Part shown: positions 42,549 through 51,591 of the stretch, piece after piece | Layout: each line of letters opens with the position of its first letter | Numbering within the stretch: position 1 is the first letter of the stretch | Assembly (NCBI GenBank): GCA_013697785.1 | Contig: JACCWE010000144.1 | Location: 23,557 to 87,556 of the forward strand | Reading direction: 5' to 3' | Source of the DNA: Gemmatimonadaceae bacterium | Lineage (GTDB): Bacteria > Gemmatimonadota > Gemmatimonadetes > Gemmatimonadales > Gemmatimonadaceae | Length of the DNA stretch: 64,000 bases | Notes under the pieces: generated by a model | The model's database searches: none | What the model was told of the DNA's origin: nothing | Seen by the model: only the letters and a program-made list of their open reading frames with translations | Program-made: the position numbers and the translations under genes

Positions 42549-44450
42549 CTAGACCGTTGCCGCCCCGCTGCGGCCCGTCTTCACTCCGAACGACTCCGCC
42601 ATCGCGTACGCCTCGTCGGCGGTGAGCACCTCGCGCTCGATCAGCGCGATCGACAGCGCCTCCACCGCATCGCGATGCTGGCGCACGATCGCCTCGGCGC
42701 GCGCGGCCTGCGCGGCGAGGAGCGCGCGCATCGCGGTGTCGATCTCGCCCTGGAGCTGGCCGCTCACCGAGCCGCCCTGCGCATTTGGATCGGCGCTCAC
42801 GAGGCCGATCGTGTCGCTCATCCCGAACTCGGCGACCATGCGACGCGCGATACCCGTGGCTTGAACGAGATCGCTGCCGGCGCCGGTGGTGACGGCGTCG
42901 GGGCCGAGGAAGACGAGCTCCGCGGCGCGGCCGCCGAGCGCCTTCGCGATGATCCCTTCGAGATAGCGGCGCGGATGCAGGTGTCGATCGGCTTCCGGCG
43001 AGAAGTGCGCTGCCCCGAGGGAGCGGCCGCGCGGCTCGATGGTGATCTTGTGGAGCTTGTCCTCGGGACAGGCGACCATGCCGACGATCGCGTGCCCCGA
43101 CTCGTGCAGTGCAATCAGGCGGCGCTCCTGATCGTTGATGACCATGCCGGAGCGCACGCGTCCGAGGAGAATGCGGTCGCGCGCCTGCTCGACATGTGCG
43201 TTGGTGATGACGTCGCCCGTGTCCTGCACGGCGATGATCGCGGCCTCGTTGAGCAGATTCGCGAGCTCGGCGCCGGAGTGGCCGACGGTGAGCTGCGAGA
43301 GGCGATCGAGGTCGACGTCCTTGGAGAGCTTGCTGCGCGAGGCGTGGATCCTGAGGATCTCGAGACGATCGGCGGCGGTGGGGAGCGGTACCTCGACGAC
43401 GCGATCGAAACGGCCGGGACGGCGCACGGCGGGATCGAGCATGTCTTCGCGGTTGGTCGCCGCCATCCAGACGACGCCATTGTTGCCGGCCATGCCATCC
43501 ATCTCGACGAGGAGCTGGTTGAGCGTGACTTCTTCTTCGCCACTACGATTGGGGCGGCCGCGTCGACCACCGAGCGAGTCGAACTCGTCGATGAAGACGA
43601 TGCAGGGCGCAGCCTCGCGCGCCTGCTTGGCGAGCTGGCGCACGCGGCGCGATCCGATGCCGACGTACATCTCGTTGAAGTCGGAGCCCGCGGCGACGAT
43701 TACCGGGCAGCCGGCCTCGCCCGCGACGGCGCGCGCGAGCAGCGTCTTGCCGGTACCCGGCGGGCCGACCAGGAGTACGCCTTTGGGACAGTGCGCGCCC
43801 ATGGCGAGGAAGCGCGCGGGGCTCCTGAGATAGGAGATGACGTCGCGGAGGTCGGCCTGCGCCTCGCGAGCGCCTCCGACGTCGCGGAGCGTGAGATGAC
43901 GCGACGCCGGCGATGGCGAAAACTTGTTGGTGCCGAGCGCTCCGCGATGATGAACGGCGTAGGCGACGAGGAGCGAGAGGACGAGGATCACGCTCACGAT
44001 CTGGATGAGGCGATCCGCATTGGAGGTGTGCGGCTCGATGACGCGCACGGTGGTGCCCGCGGCGCCCCAGCGCTCGAGATCGGCGAGGGTGACGGCCTGC
44101 GCGGGAACGACGGTCTCGACGGAGCGGATTTCGTGGCCGTTCGCCATGCGCGGGGTGCGCAGCTTGAGCACGAGCCGGCCGCCGTTGTCGGCGACGAGGA
44201 GGGTCGCTACCTGCTTGTTCGCGAGTGCCCAGGAGGCTTCGGAGTACGCTACGGATGCGTCGCCGCGAACGGAGGCGGGCGAGAAGCGCCAAAAGAAGAC
44301 CGCGGCGACGACGCCGACCAGGAGAGCGCCGCCCGTCCAATAGCGGACGGGACCGCGCCTGAGCGCGATCGCGAAGAGAGATCGGACTTTCCAGTTGCGC
44401 CGTTCGCGGGCGGGGGCAGACTGGTCGTTGGAACGCAGCGGAGTTGGCAT
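42549..44450 (-). CDS. ftsH: FtsH-family ATP-dependent zinc metalloprotease
   Basis: About 633 residues. Two membrane segments ('YWTGGALLVGVVAAVFFWRF' and 'LIQIVSVILVLSLLVAYAV') enclose a small periplasmic domain. The AAA domain has Walker A 'VGPPGTGKTLLARA', pore loop 'MYVGIGSRRVRQL' (Y for the usual F), Walker B 'CIVFIDEFDSLGG' and second region of homology 'DPAVRRPGRFDR'. The protease site is 'ALHESGHAIVG' (HExxH). FtsH degrades misfolded membrane proteins and regulators. I start at MPTPLRSNDQ; the upstream 51 residues in the track look non-coding. Probably an extra paralogue rather than the only FtsH, but this cannot be told from the window. Confidence 0.93.
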   Translation of the reverse strand: MPTPLRSNDQSAPARERRNWKVRSLFAIALRRGPVRYWTGGALLVGVVAAVFFWRFSPASVRGDASVAYSEASWALANKQVATLLVADNGGRLVLKLRTPRMANGHEIRSVETVVPAQAVTLADLERWGAAGTTVRVIEPHTSNADRLIQIVSVILVLSLLVAYAVHHRGALGTNKFSPSPASRHLTLRDVGGAREAQADLRDVISYLRSPARFLAMGAHCPKGVLLVGPPGTGKTLLARAVAGEAGCPVIVAAGSDFNEMYVGIGSRRVRQLAKQAREAAPCIVFIDEFDSLGGRRGRPNRSGEEEVTLNQLLVEMDGMAGNNGVVWMAATNREDMLDPAVRRPGRFDRVVEVPLPTAADRLEILRIHASRSKLSKDVDLDRLSQLTVGHSGAELANLLNEAAIIAVQDTGDVITNAHVEQARDRILLGRVRSGMVINDQERRLIALHESGHAIVGMVACPEDKLHKITIEPRGRSLGAAHFSPEADRHLHPRRYLEGIIAKALGGRAAELVFLGPDAVTTGAGSDLVQATGIARRMVAEFGMSDTIGLVSADPNAQGGSVSGQLQGEIDTAMRALLAAQAARAEAIVRQHRDAVEALSIALIEREVLTADEAYAMAESFGVKTGRSGAATV

Positions 44451-44643
44451 CAGGTACCGGCGCAGTGCACTGTGGAGGGCACCGGACGAGAGAAGATCGC
44501 GTGCGGTACAGTGAAAGGACGGAGGACAACAGGTTGCCGTAACAGGGGCCCTGGTCCAATGTAACTTCGCTTCTCGGCAGGGCGTAGGCCTGATCGGACT
44601 CACCAGGATTTCTGAATACGCAGTCGTCTCTCAAGAGAATTTC

Positions 44644-46002
44644 ATGTCACTGCACCGAGCTCTGTTCATGGCCGCGCTCTTCTGCGCGCTGTCTTCGCTC
44701 GGGGCACCTGTCTTCGCGCAGCGCACAGGCCCGTCTCCGGTGCTCGCCGCTCCGCCCGCGGCGGCGCAGGGTGTGAATGACCATCTCGATCCCGAGGCCG
44801 CGACCGAGGCGTATCTCGCGACGCTTCCGAGCGACAAGAAGGCTTCGTCGGATGCGTACTTCGAAGGCGGCCACTGGCTGATTCTCTGGGACTTCGTGGT
44901 GACGGGAATCATCTATCTCGTGCTTCTCGGTACGGGGCTTTCGGCGCGCATGCGAGATACCGCCGAGCGAATGACATCGTCGAAGACTATACAGAGCGTG
45001 TTGTACTGGATTCTGTTCCTCGTCGTGGTCACGGTCGTGAGCCTGCCGTGGAGCATTTGGGAAGGGTACGTGCGCGAGCTTTCGTACGGCCTTTCGAATC
45101 TGACGTTCGGTGCGTGGCTCGTGGAGCAGGCCAAGGGATTTGCGATCGCGCTCGTCATCGGCGCGCTGATAATCGCCGCACTGTACGCGATCGTGCGCAA
45201 GTTGCCACGCACATGGTGGGTGTGGGGCGCCATCGCCGGAATCGGGTTCATGTTCTTCGGGAGCGTGATCGCTCCCTTGGTGCTCACACCGATCTTCAAC
45301 TCGCCGAAGAAGCTCGCCGAAGCGCGCGTGGTGGATCCGATTCTACGGCTGGCGCGGCAGAACGGAATCGATGCGACGGCAGTTTGGGAGATCGACGCAT
45401 CGAAGCAGAGCAAACGCATCAGCGCGAACGTCAGCGGCGCGCTCGGGACCGAGCGTATCACGCTGAACGACAACCTGCTGAACCGTGCGTCGCTCGAGGA
45501 GATCGAGGCCGTGATGGGACACGAGATGGGGCACTACGTGCTCAACCACATTTACAAGGGGCTGCTGGAGTTCGGCATCCTCATCGTGATCGGCTTCGCG
45601 GTCGTGGCAGCGCTGTTCGAGCGGCTGCGCGCCCGCTACGAGACGAAGTGGAAGATCAGGAGCATCGCCGATCCGGCGGGGCTGCCGCTCGCCGCGCTTC
45701 TCTTCTCGTTATATTTCTTCGTGATCACGCCGCTCTTGAACACGATCAGGCGCACGCAGGAGTACGAGGCGGATGTATTCGGGCTCAACACGGCACGGCA
45801 GCCGGATGGCTTCGCGCAGACGGCGATCAAGCTGAGTGAATACCGAAAGCTGAGTCCGGGACCGATCGAGGAGATGATCTTCTTCGATCACCCGAGCGGC
45901 CGGACGCGAATCTACACGGCGATGCGGTGGAAGGCGGAAAACCTCCCGGTCGCGTCTGCTGCTACGACACCTTCCGCGTCTTCCGCTTCAGGAAATCCAT
46001 GA
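44644..46002 (+). CDS. M48-family (Ste24/HtpX-like) membrane metallopeptidase
   Basis: About 452 residues. A signal-peptide-like N-terminus ('LFCALSSLGAPVFA') precedes the Ste24-type membrane region with several hydrophobic segments. The zinc site is 'EAVMGHEMGHYVLNH' (HExxH), with the third ligand in 'QEYEADVFGLNTAR'. Family members cleave prenylated or misfolded membrane proteins. A cleavable signal is unusual in Ste24 homologues, where the first segment is normally a membrane anchor. Divergent from ftsH, which has a related quality-control role. The 3' end overlaps the convergent von Willebrand gene by about 40 bases. Confidence 0.92.
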   Translation: MSLHRALFMAALFCALSSLGAPVFAQRTGPSPVLAAPPAAAQGVNDHLDPEAATEAYLATLPSDKKASSDAYFEGGHWLILWDFVVTGIIYLVLLGTGLSARMRDTAERMTSSKTIQSVLYWILFLVVVTVVSLPWSIWEGYVRELSYGLSNLTFGAWLVEQAKGFAIALVIGALIIAALYAIVRKLPRTWWVWGAIAGIGFMFFGSVIAPLVLTPIFNSPKKLAEARVVDPILRLARQNGIDATAVWEIDASKQSKRISANVSGALGTERITLNDNLLNRASLEEIEAVMGHEMGHYVLNHIYKGLLEFGILIVIGFAVVAALFERLRARYETKWKIRSIADPAGLPLAALLFSLYFFVITPLLNTIRRTQEYEADVFGLNTARQPDGFAQTAIKLSEYRKLSPGPIEEMIFFDHPSGRTRIYTAMRWKAENLPVASAATTPSASSASGNP

Positions 46003-47293
46003 GGATGAACTGACCGAGCGTCATCGTGTTCGTGAAGTACGCCTTGCCGCGGCTGATCGCGGACATGCGCTTCACGAACTCGATGAGCGCGCGGTCCCGT
46101 GCGAGCATGAAGGTGTTGATGACGATTCCCGAGCGGCGGCAGTCGGCGACTTCGCGCAGCGTCGCGGCCGTCACCATCGCATCGAGCCCCATGGAGTTCT
46201 TGTAGATCATCCCGTTCGGCATCGTGAGCGCGCTCGGCTTGCCGTCGGTGATCATCACGATCTGTCGCATGTCCTTCTTCTGCGACATGAGGATCCTGCG
46301 TGACAGCTTGAGCCCCTCGGCCGTGTTGGTGTGATACGGGCCGACCTGCGCATGCGCGAGGCGGTTGAGCGGAATCTCCTCGGCCGAGTCGTGGAAGAGG
46401 ACGACGCGGATCGTGTCGCCGGGGAACTGCGTGCGGATGAGATGCGTGAGGGCAAGTGCGACTTTTTTCGCCGGAGTGAAGCGATCTTCGCCGTAGAGGA
46501 TCATCGAGTGGGAGGTGTCGAGCATCAGCACCGTCGCGCACGACGAGCGGTACTCGGCTTGGCGAACCATGAGATCGCCGTAGTCGAGATCGATCGGCAC
46601 GTCGAGATTGCCGTTCCGGATGAGCGCGTTCTGCAGCGTCGCGTTCACATCGAGGTTGAGCGTGTCGCCGAACTCGTATTCCTTGCTCGAGCCGTCGGCT
46701 TCGATGCCTGTGGCCTGGAATGGCGTGTCGTGGCTCCCGAAGCTCGAGCGTCCGAGTGAGCCGAGGAGGCCGCGGAGCGTCTTGAAGCCGAGGAAGTCGA
46801 TGCCTTTCTCCGTGAGCGAGAACTGCACGTCCTTCGAGGCGGCGTGCGCGAGGCCGCCGGGACCGGTGACGGGTTGATGACCTGAAGGCATCTGGGGCGG
46901 CGCGTCGACGTTGAGATAGCCTTCATTGACGAGCTTGGAGATGATGTCGTCGAGAAGCTTCGCGAGCTTCTCGGCGCTCTCGCCGTCATCGTTGCCGTCG
47001 CCGCGAAGTGCTTCGAGCATCTCGGCCGTGAACTGCCCGCTGTCCATGAGCGCGTTGAGGATTGCTTCACGCAGCGCGTCCATCGAGCGATCCTGATTCT
47101 CACCCGCATCATCCCAGTACGGGTTCTGCATCTTGCCGCCGGCGAAGCCCGACTGCAGCAGAAAATCCGCGAGCTTGTCGAGGAGCGACTGAAGATCGAT
47201 GGCGTCGGCCATCTGCGGGCTGAACTTGCCGTAGGTGTGAAAGCGCAGGGAAGTGGACGGCTGTAGGTTGTGAGGGCTTGCGGGCGTCCTCAT
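45962..47293 (-). CDS. von Willebrand factor A domain protein (MoxR partner type)
   Basis: About 443 residues. After an N-terminal part with '[17 protein letters not shown]' and a helical acidic region, the VWA domain carries the metal-ion site '[16 protein letters not shown]' (DxSxS) and '[10 protein letters not shown]'. Such proteins act with MoxR-type AAA+ ATPases to load metals or remodel enzyme complexes. A matching ATPase gene lies 4 kb away on the same strand, so the pair may work together though not adjacent. Start is taken at the ATG giving MRTPASPHN, which keeps the conserved N-terminal block; it is divergent from the MFS gene. Confidence 0.88.
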   Translation of the reverse strand: MRTPASPHNLQPSTSLRFHTYGKFSPQMADAIDLQSLLDKLADFLLQSGFAGGKMQNPYWDDAGENQDRSMDALREAILNALMDSGQFTAEMLEALRGDGNDDGESAEKLAKLLDDIISKLVNEGYLNVDAPPQMPSGHQPVTGPGGLAHAASKDVQFSLTEKGIDFLGFKTLRGLLGSLGRSSFGSHDTPFQATGIEADGSSKEYEFGDTLNLDVNATLQNALIRNGNLDVPIDLDYGDLMVRQAEYRSSCATVLMLDTSHSMILYGEDRFTPAKKVALALTHLIRTQFPGDTIRVVLFHDSAEEIPLNRLAHAQVGPYHTNTAEGLKLSRRILMSQKKDMRQIVMITDGKPSALTMPNGMIYKNSMGLDAMVTAATLREVADCRRSGIVINTFMLARDRALIEFVKRMSAISRGKAYFTNTMTLGQFILMDFLKRKTRKVS

Positions 47294-47335
47294 TCGCAGG
47301 ATGACACTGCTGCCGGGACCTTGCAACCCCTCGGG

Positions 47336-48619
47336 ATGATCGACTCGCTACCACCGACATCGCTCACGCCACCGCGCGGCACGCCCTCGGGCGCGATCGC
47401 TGCGCCGCGCTACCGAAATCCCTTCTCGGTTCTGATCAAGCACCGGAATTTCCGGATTTTCTGGTTCGGACAGACGGGCTCGCTGGTCGGCACGTGGATG
47501 CAGCAGGTCGCGTTGGGATGGGTGGTTCTGCAGATCACGAACAGTCCGTTTCTGGTTGGAGTGGAGGCGGCTGCCGGATCGCTGCCCGTATTGCTGTTCA
47601 CCCTGTACGCGGGCGTGTTGGCCGATCGCACGAACAAGCTCAAGCTCGTGCGCGTGACCCAGGGGCTGCTGCTGTTCGAGGCGACGCTGCTCTGGTGGTT
47701 CAACTGGACCGGTCACGTGACGATCGAGGTGCTGATCAGCATCGCGCTGTTCGGCGGGCTCGCGAGCGCGTTCGACATTCCGACGCGACAGTCGCTGATG
47801 GTGGAGCTGGTTGGCCGCGACGATGTCGTCGACGCGATCGCGCTCAACTCGAGCGGCTTCAATCTCGCGCGGATAGCGGGGCCGAGTCTCGCGGCGATCA
47901 TCATCGATCGCTTCGGACTTGCGTGGTGCTTCGCGAGCAATGCGTTCAGCTATCTGCTCGTGCTGCTCAGCCTTTTCCTGATCAAGCTGCCGCCGAAGAC
48001 GATCGCGCCCACGGATCTGTCGCCGACGGAAGGGCTGATGGAGGGGATCCGCTTCATGCGGAAGTCGCGCGAGGTGTCGCTGCTCATGAGCATGGTTACG
48101 GTGTACTCGATTTTCGGTATACCCTATCTGGTTCTCATGCCGGTGATCGCGCGCGACACGCTGCACGGAACGGCGCGGACGTACGGACTGCTGCTCGCGA
48201 GCGTCGGACTCGGTGCGGTGACGGGCGCGTTCGCGCTCGCGATGGTCGGGCGGCGCGTGCGACGGGGGAAGGTGCTCGCGGGCGCGGCGTTTTCGTTCAG
48301 TTTCCTGCTGATCGCATTTTCCTTTTCGCGAAATATCTGGCTCAGCACCGCGATCCTGTTTTTCACCGGGCTGACGATGATTCTGAACAACGCACTCGCG
48401 AATGGGTTGCTGCAGACGATCACGCCGGATGGACTGCGGGGACGCGTGATGTCGGCGTACGCGTTCGTGTTCGTGGGGATGGCGCCGGTGGGATCGCTGC
48501 TCTCGGGGAGCGTGGCGAGCGCGCTCGGGGCGCCGGCGGCGATAGGGATTGGGGGCGGGGTGCTGGTGTGTTTCGCAAGCTGGGTGTTCGGGACGAGGAG
48601 GGAGTTGAAGGGGTTGTAG
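47336..48619 (+). CDS. MFS transporter (EntS-like, MFS_3 family)
   Basis: About 427 residues with twelve hydrophobic segments. It begins 'FSVLIKHRNFRIFWFGQTGSLVGTWMQQVALGWVVLQIT', characteristic of the enterobactin-exporter-like branch, followed by 'GVLADRTNKLKLVRVTQ' between helices 2 and 3. 'LVGRDDVVDAIALNSSGFNLARIAGPSLA' is another family segment. It is probably an exporter of small hydrophobic compounds; the substrate is unknown. The ATG giving MIDSLPPTS is preferred. Convergent with the next lipoprotein gene. Confidence 0.92.
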   Translation: MIDSLPPTSLTPPRGTPSGAIAAPRYRNPFSVLIKHRNFRIFWFGQTGSLVGTWMQQVALGWVVLQITNSPFLVGVEAAAGSLPVLLFTLYAGVLADRTNKLKLVRVTQGLLLFEATLLWWFNWTGHVTIEVLISIALFGGLASAFDIPTRQSLMVELVGRDDVVDAIALNSSGFNLARIAGPSLAAIIIDRFGLAWCFASNAFSYLLVLLSLFLIKLPPKTIAPTDLSPTEGLMEGIRFMRKSREVSLLMSMVTVYSIFGIPYLVLMPVIARDTLHGTARTYGLLLASVGLGAVTGAFALAMVGRRVRRGKVLAGAAFSFSFLLIAFSFSRNIWLSTAILFFTGLTMILNNALANGLLQTITPDGLRGRVMSAYAFVFVGMAPVGSLLSGSVASALGAPAAIGIGGGVLVCFASWVFGTRRELKGL

Positions 48620-48622
48620 CGA

Positions 48623-49462
48623 TCAGGGCTCGATCGTGAACGAGATCGGCGGGCTTCCGAAGCTGCCATACGATCCCGCGGCCGTGTAGGTGCCCGGCAG
48701 AAGTCCGCCGAATTCCGCGTCGCTCCCGACGTGCAAATCGAAGACGTCGCGTTTCGTCTCACCCGCCGCGAAGAGCGTCGCCTCGGAGTCGTACGCGCGA
48801 TCATCGTAGCGAATGTACGAGGAGCCCTGTCCCACCGTATATGAGAATGATCCGCTCGGGCCGTCATCGCCGCTCGGCGGGAGCACGACGACTACGGCAT
48901 GGCTCTCCGGATTGTGCGCAGTCACCACGAGCGTGAAATATCCGCCGTCCGCACCTCCTTTCGGCGTCGACGGTTTGATCTCGACAGCGATCTCGAGAGC
49001 GCTCGGCGAGACAAGAGGAGTGCCGGCAGGTGGGATGGGCGCCGGCTCCGAGTCCTTCACGCAATCGTATGCGCACGTGACTGTCCCCGCACAGCGCTCG
49101 AGAAACTCAATGCGTGGATGATTCACCGCGCGAACGAGCGCGTGCAGCATTTCGTGGCGCACCAGCGCGCCGTCGAACTGCTCGGTGCCGGTGAGGACGA
49201 TGCGGTTATCCTGTTCGTACCAGAAGCCGCCGAGGTCTCCGGGAAAAGACGTGACGCCCGGGACGACGAACCAGTTGACATCGGCGAGTGAGCCGCGAAG
49301 CCCCGAGCACGATTCGGTCATCCGCCACCACAGCGCGTACTCCGGCGGCGGATCAAAGCGCTCGGCGCCGACGGGGAGCGTCGCGACCTCTGTGCACGCC
49401 GTGAACGCTAGTGCGAGTAGTGCGCCCAGGGTTGCCAAAAGGAGACGTGTGGCCGAGGTCAT
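48623..49462 (-). CDS. Lipoprotein with HExxH motif and C-terminal BsuPI-like domain
   Basis: About 279 residues. Lipoprotein signal 'LLALAFTACTEV'. The middle has 'FDGALVRHEMLHALVRAVN', an HExxH zinc-peptidase-type helix, and several cysteines ('ERCAGTVTCAYDCVK') that may form disulphides. The C-terminal 130 residues are a beta-rich domain ('GGYFTLVVTAHNPESHAVVVVLPP ... ETKRDVFDLHVG') resembling the BsuPI proteinase-inhibitor fold. The combination suggests a cell-surface protein with a possible peptidase helix; a third zinc ligand is not obvious, so activity is uncertain. Confidence 0.7.
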   Translation of the reverse strand: MTSATRLLLATLGALLALAFTACTEVATLPVGAERFDPPPEYALWWRMTESCSGLRGSLADVNWFVVPGVTSFPGDLGGFWYEQDNRIVLTGTEQFDGALVRHEMLHALVRAVNHPRIEFLERCAGTVTCAYDCVKDSEPAPIPPAGTPLVSPSALEIAVEIKPSTPKGGADGGYFTLVVTAHNPESHAVVVVLPPSGDDGPSGSFSYTVGQGSSYIRYDDRAYDSEATLFAAGETKRDVFDLHVGSDAEFGGLLPGTYTAAGSYGSFGSPPISFTIEP

Positions 49463-49506
49463 CCCGTACGATAGCGAGCGCGCGCGAATAATGCCCTGGA
49501 TTCAAG

Positions 49507-49570
49507 ATATTCAACCACAAGGTTGACAATCGAGTGGGTTTGCTCTATATTCATCTAAATGGTTGAATAT
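49507..49570. promoter_or_regulatory. Nested inverted repeats (likely ArsR operator)
   Basis: ATATTCAACCA (49507-49517) and TGGTTGAATAT (49560-49570) are perfect inverted copies flanking the promoter. Two shorter palindromes are nested in it: TCAACC-ACAA-GGTTGA and ATATTCA-N10-TGAATAT. This pattern suits autoregulation by the adjacent ArsR-type regulator. Confidence 0.7.
49523..49551 (+). promoter_or_regulatory. Near-consensus sigma-70 promoter of the arsR-type gene
   Basis: TTGACA (49523-49528) and TATATT (49546-49551) are separated by exactly 17 bases. The start codon begins at 49559, only seven bases after the -10 box, so the transcript is probably leaderless. Confidence 0.85.
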
Positions 49571-49900
49571 CCCAAGCTGGATCTCGTTTTCCGCGCGCTC
49601 GGCGACGCCACTCGGCGCGGCATGCTCAAGCAGCTCGCCGCACGCGAGCGCACCGTGGGCGAGCTGGCCGAGCCGTATCGCATGTCGCTCGCTTCGGCGT
49701 CGAAGCACGTCAAGTCGCTCGAACGGGCGGGGCTGGTGAGGCGCACCGTGCGCGGCCGCACGCACTTCGTACGGCTCAATCCCCAGCCGCTCGCGAAGGC
49801 CGACGAGTGGCTGCGCGACTACGAGCGGCTCTGGGACATCCGCCTCGCGCGGCTCGAAGCGCTGCTGCGACACCCCGACAACGAAGGAAGCGGTCGCTGA
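49559..49900 (+). CDS. ArsR-family transcriptional regulator
   Basis: A 113-residue winged helix-turn-helix protein: 'LDLVFRALGDATRRGMLKQLA' and the recognition helix region 'MSLASASKHVKSLERAGLVRR'. No cysteine metal-binding motif is present, so it belongs to the non-metal group commonly paired with SRPBCC proteins. It should repress its own promoter, which carries nested inverted repeats. The downstream SRPBCC gene begins 47 bases later, as in many ArsR-SRPBCC pairs. No ribosome binding site precedes the ATG because the transcript is probably leaderless. Confidence 0.93.
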   Translation: MVEYPKLDLVFRALGDATRRGMLKQLAARERTVGELAEPYRMSLASASKHVKSLERAGLVRRTVRGRTHFVRLNPQPLAKADEWLRDYERLWDIRLARLEALLRHPDNEGSGR

Positions 49901-49947
49901 GAGCAGCCACGCTTCCGGCACTGCAACCCACCTCAGCGAGAGTGAGC

Positions 49948-50409
49948 ATGTCCGCCTCCACCGACCAACTGCAGAAAGAGATCGTGCTCGACTCGCCCCG
50001 GTCGCGCGTCTGGCGCGCGATCACCGATGTGCGTGAGTTCAACGAATGGTTCGGTGTCAATCTCACGACTCCGTTCACGCCGGGCGCGGAGGTGAGCGGC
50101 AACATCACTATTCCCGGCTACGATCATCTCGTGGCCACGATCTGGATCGAGAACATGGAGCCGCAGAGCCGGTTCTCCTTTCGATGGCATCCGGATGCAA
50201 CCGATCCCTGCGTGGACTACACGAAGGAGGCAACGACGCTCGTCACCTTCACCTTCGAGGATGTCGATGGGGGGACAAAGCTCACGATCGTCGAGTCGGG
50301 CTTCGACGCGTTGCCCGAGTCGCGACGCGGTAAGGCGTTTACCGGGAACGATGCCGGCTGGGCGTCGCAGACGAAGCGCATCGCGGCCTATCTCGCGGCG
50401 CACCCCTGA
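49948..50409 (+). CDS. SRPBCC (AHSA1-like) domain protein
   Basis: About 153 residues of the START/Bet v1-like fold: 'QKEIVLDSPRSRVWRAITDVREFNEWFG', 'FSFRWHPDATDP', 'LVTFTFEDVDGGTKLTIVESGF' and 'GNDAGWASQTKRIAAYL'. AHSA1-like SRPBCC proteins bind small hydrophobic ligands or act as cochaperones; the actual ligand is unknown. Its conserved linkage with an ArsR-type regulator suggests joint expression. The track ORF begins inside the arsR gene; the ATG giving MSASTDQLQ is the real start. Confidence 0.92.
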   Translation: MSASTDQLQKEIVLDSPRSRVWRAITDVREFNEWFGVNLTTPFTPGAEVSGNITIPGYDHLVATIWIENMEPQSRFSFRWHPDATDPCVDYTKEATTLVTFTFEDVDGGTKLTIVESGFDALPESRRGKAFTGNDAGWASQTKRIAAYLAAHP

Positions 50410-50418
50410 AGCATCAGC

Positions 50419-51039
50419 TCACCCGAAATGCTCTCGCGCGACCTGCACCACGATCGACGCCGCGCGATCAATACCCAGCCACCCGGTATTGAGGCACAGA
50501 TGGTAATTCTCGTGCGCGAGCCATGACCGGTTCCAGTGGGAGCGCACGTACTGCTCCCGCTGCTTGTTGCTCTCGATCACGTACTTCTCCGCATCCTTGC
50601 GCGAGAGCGACAGCCGAGTCGCGACGCGCGCGGCCAGCTCCGCATGCGCCGCGTAGCAGAAGACGTGCAGCGAGTCCTCGCGCTCGCCCAGCACCCACTG
50701 CGCGCCGCGCCCCACCACCACCGTCGGTCCGACCGCCACCGCCTCCTCGATCAAGTTCGCCGTCACTTCGAGGATTCTCTCTTCGCTCGGCGGCAGCGTC
50801 GTCGGGCGTCCGCTGAAAACCTCGGGCGCGCCCAGCGCGAGCGCGTCGGCGATGCGCTGGCCGAAGGTCGGCACGCGCTCCTCTCGCTCCACTACCTCGC
50901 CCACCGGCACGCCGAGTCGCTGAGCGACGGAGTCGACGAGCTCGTTGTCGACGAGCTGCCAGCCGAGCAGCGCGGCGACGCGCGCCGCCATCTCGGCGCC
51001 GCCCGCGCCGACCATGCGCGACACCGTGATCAGCGGCAT
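50419..51039 (-). CDS. Cytidylate kinase-like protein
   Basis: About 206 residues of the cytidylate kinase-like family. The P-loop region is 'LITVSRMVGAGGAEMAARVAALLGW', followed by 'VDNELVDSVAQRLG', 'PTVVVGRGAQWVL' and 'LSRKDAEKYVIESNKQREQYVRSHW'. Family members resemble nucleoside monophosphate kinases but often lack confirmed substrates. It is the last gene of a MoxR-GNAT-kinase unit on the minus strand and converges on the SRPBCC gene. Confidence 0.87.
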   Translation of the reverse strand: MPLITVSRMVGAGGAEMAARVAALLGWQLVDNELVDSVAQRLGVPVGEVVEREERVPTFGQRIADALALGAPEVFSGRPTTLPPSEERILEVTANLIEEAVAVGPTVVVGRGAQWVLGEREDSLHVFCYAAHAELAARVATRLSLSRKDAEKYVIESNKQREQYVRSHWNRSWLAHENYHLCLNTGWLGIDRAASIVVQVAREHFG

Positions 51040-51054
51040 GAATGTTTCACTTGC

Positions 51055-51591
51055 TCAGCTGAGATGGCAGACCCGCAGATGCTCGACCACTCGAAAGCCG
51101 AGCGCATCCCATACCGCGTTGGCGGTCTCGTTCTCGACCGCGTTGTGCAGTCGTGCCTCGCGGAGTCCGCGCGCACGGCACCACTCGATCGCCGAGGTGA
51201 ACAGCGCGCGCAGAACTCCATGTCTGCGCGCGCTCGGAACCACGTATACAGAGGAGATGTATCCGTGCCGCGCGGGGAAGAGCAGCGGCAGCCCTGCACT
51301 CGCGACGCATCGCAGTACGCCCACGGCGGCGCCGTTGCTCTCAGCGAGGAACGTCACCTCGCTCGGACAGCGGAGCTGCCCGGCGAAGAGACGGCTCGCG
51401 CGTGCCGGTGCGTCGGGGCGCAACCGGCGGTAGATCGGATTCTTCGCGTGCTCTCGCAACAGCGCGAGGCGAAGCTCGATCACGACGGCGAGATCCGCCA
51501 TCGTGGCGGCGCGCACGATGAGCCCGGCGTCGAGGCGAGCATCCGCCTCGAGCGATACGTGCCCGTCGTCGCGCACCGGATGCTCCATCAC
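51055..51591 (-). CDS. GNAT-family N-acetyltransferase
   Basis: About 178 residues of the GNAT fold: 'LIVRAATMADLAVVIELRLALL' (N-terminal helix region), 'VTFLAESNGAAVGVLRCVAS', 'GYISSVYVVPSARRHGVLRAL' (acetyl-CoA-binding motif A, less glycine-rich than typical), and 'HNAVENETANAVWDALGFRVVEH'. The acceptor substrate is unknown. GTG in a GTGA overlap with the MoxR stop, or the ATG three bases later, is the start. Translationally coupled with the ATPase gene. Confidence 0.87.
   Translation of the reverse strand: MMEHPVRDDGHVSLEADARLDAGLIVRAATMADLAVVIELRLALLREHAKNPIYRRLRPDAPARASRLFAGQLRCPSEVTFLAESNGAAVGVLRCVASAGLPLLFPARHGYISSVYVVPSARRHGVLRALFTSAIEWCRARGLREARLHNAVENETANAVWDALGFRVVEHLRVCHLS

Noticed and set aside
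42675-44564. 629-residue plus-strand ORF
   Set aside because: Antisense shadow of the FtsH-like gene, which has all catalytic motifs.
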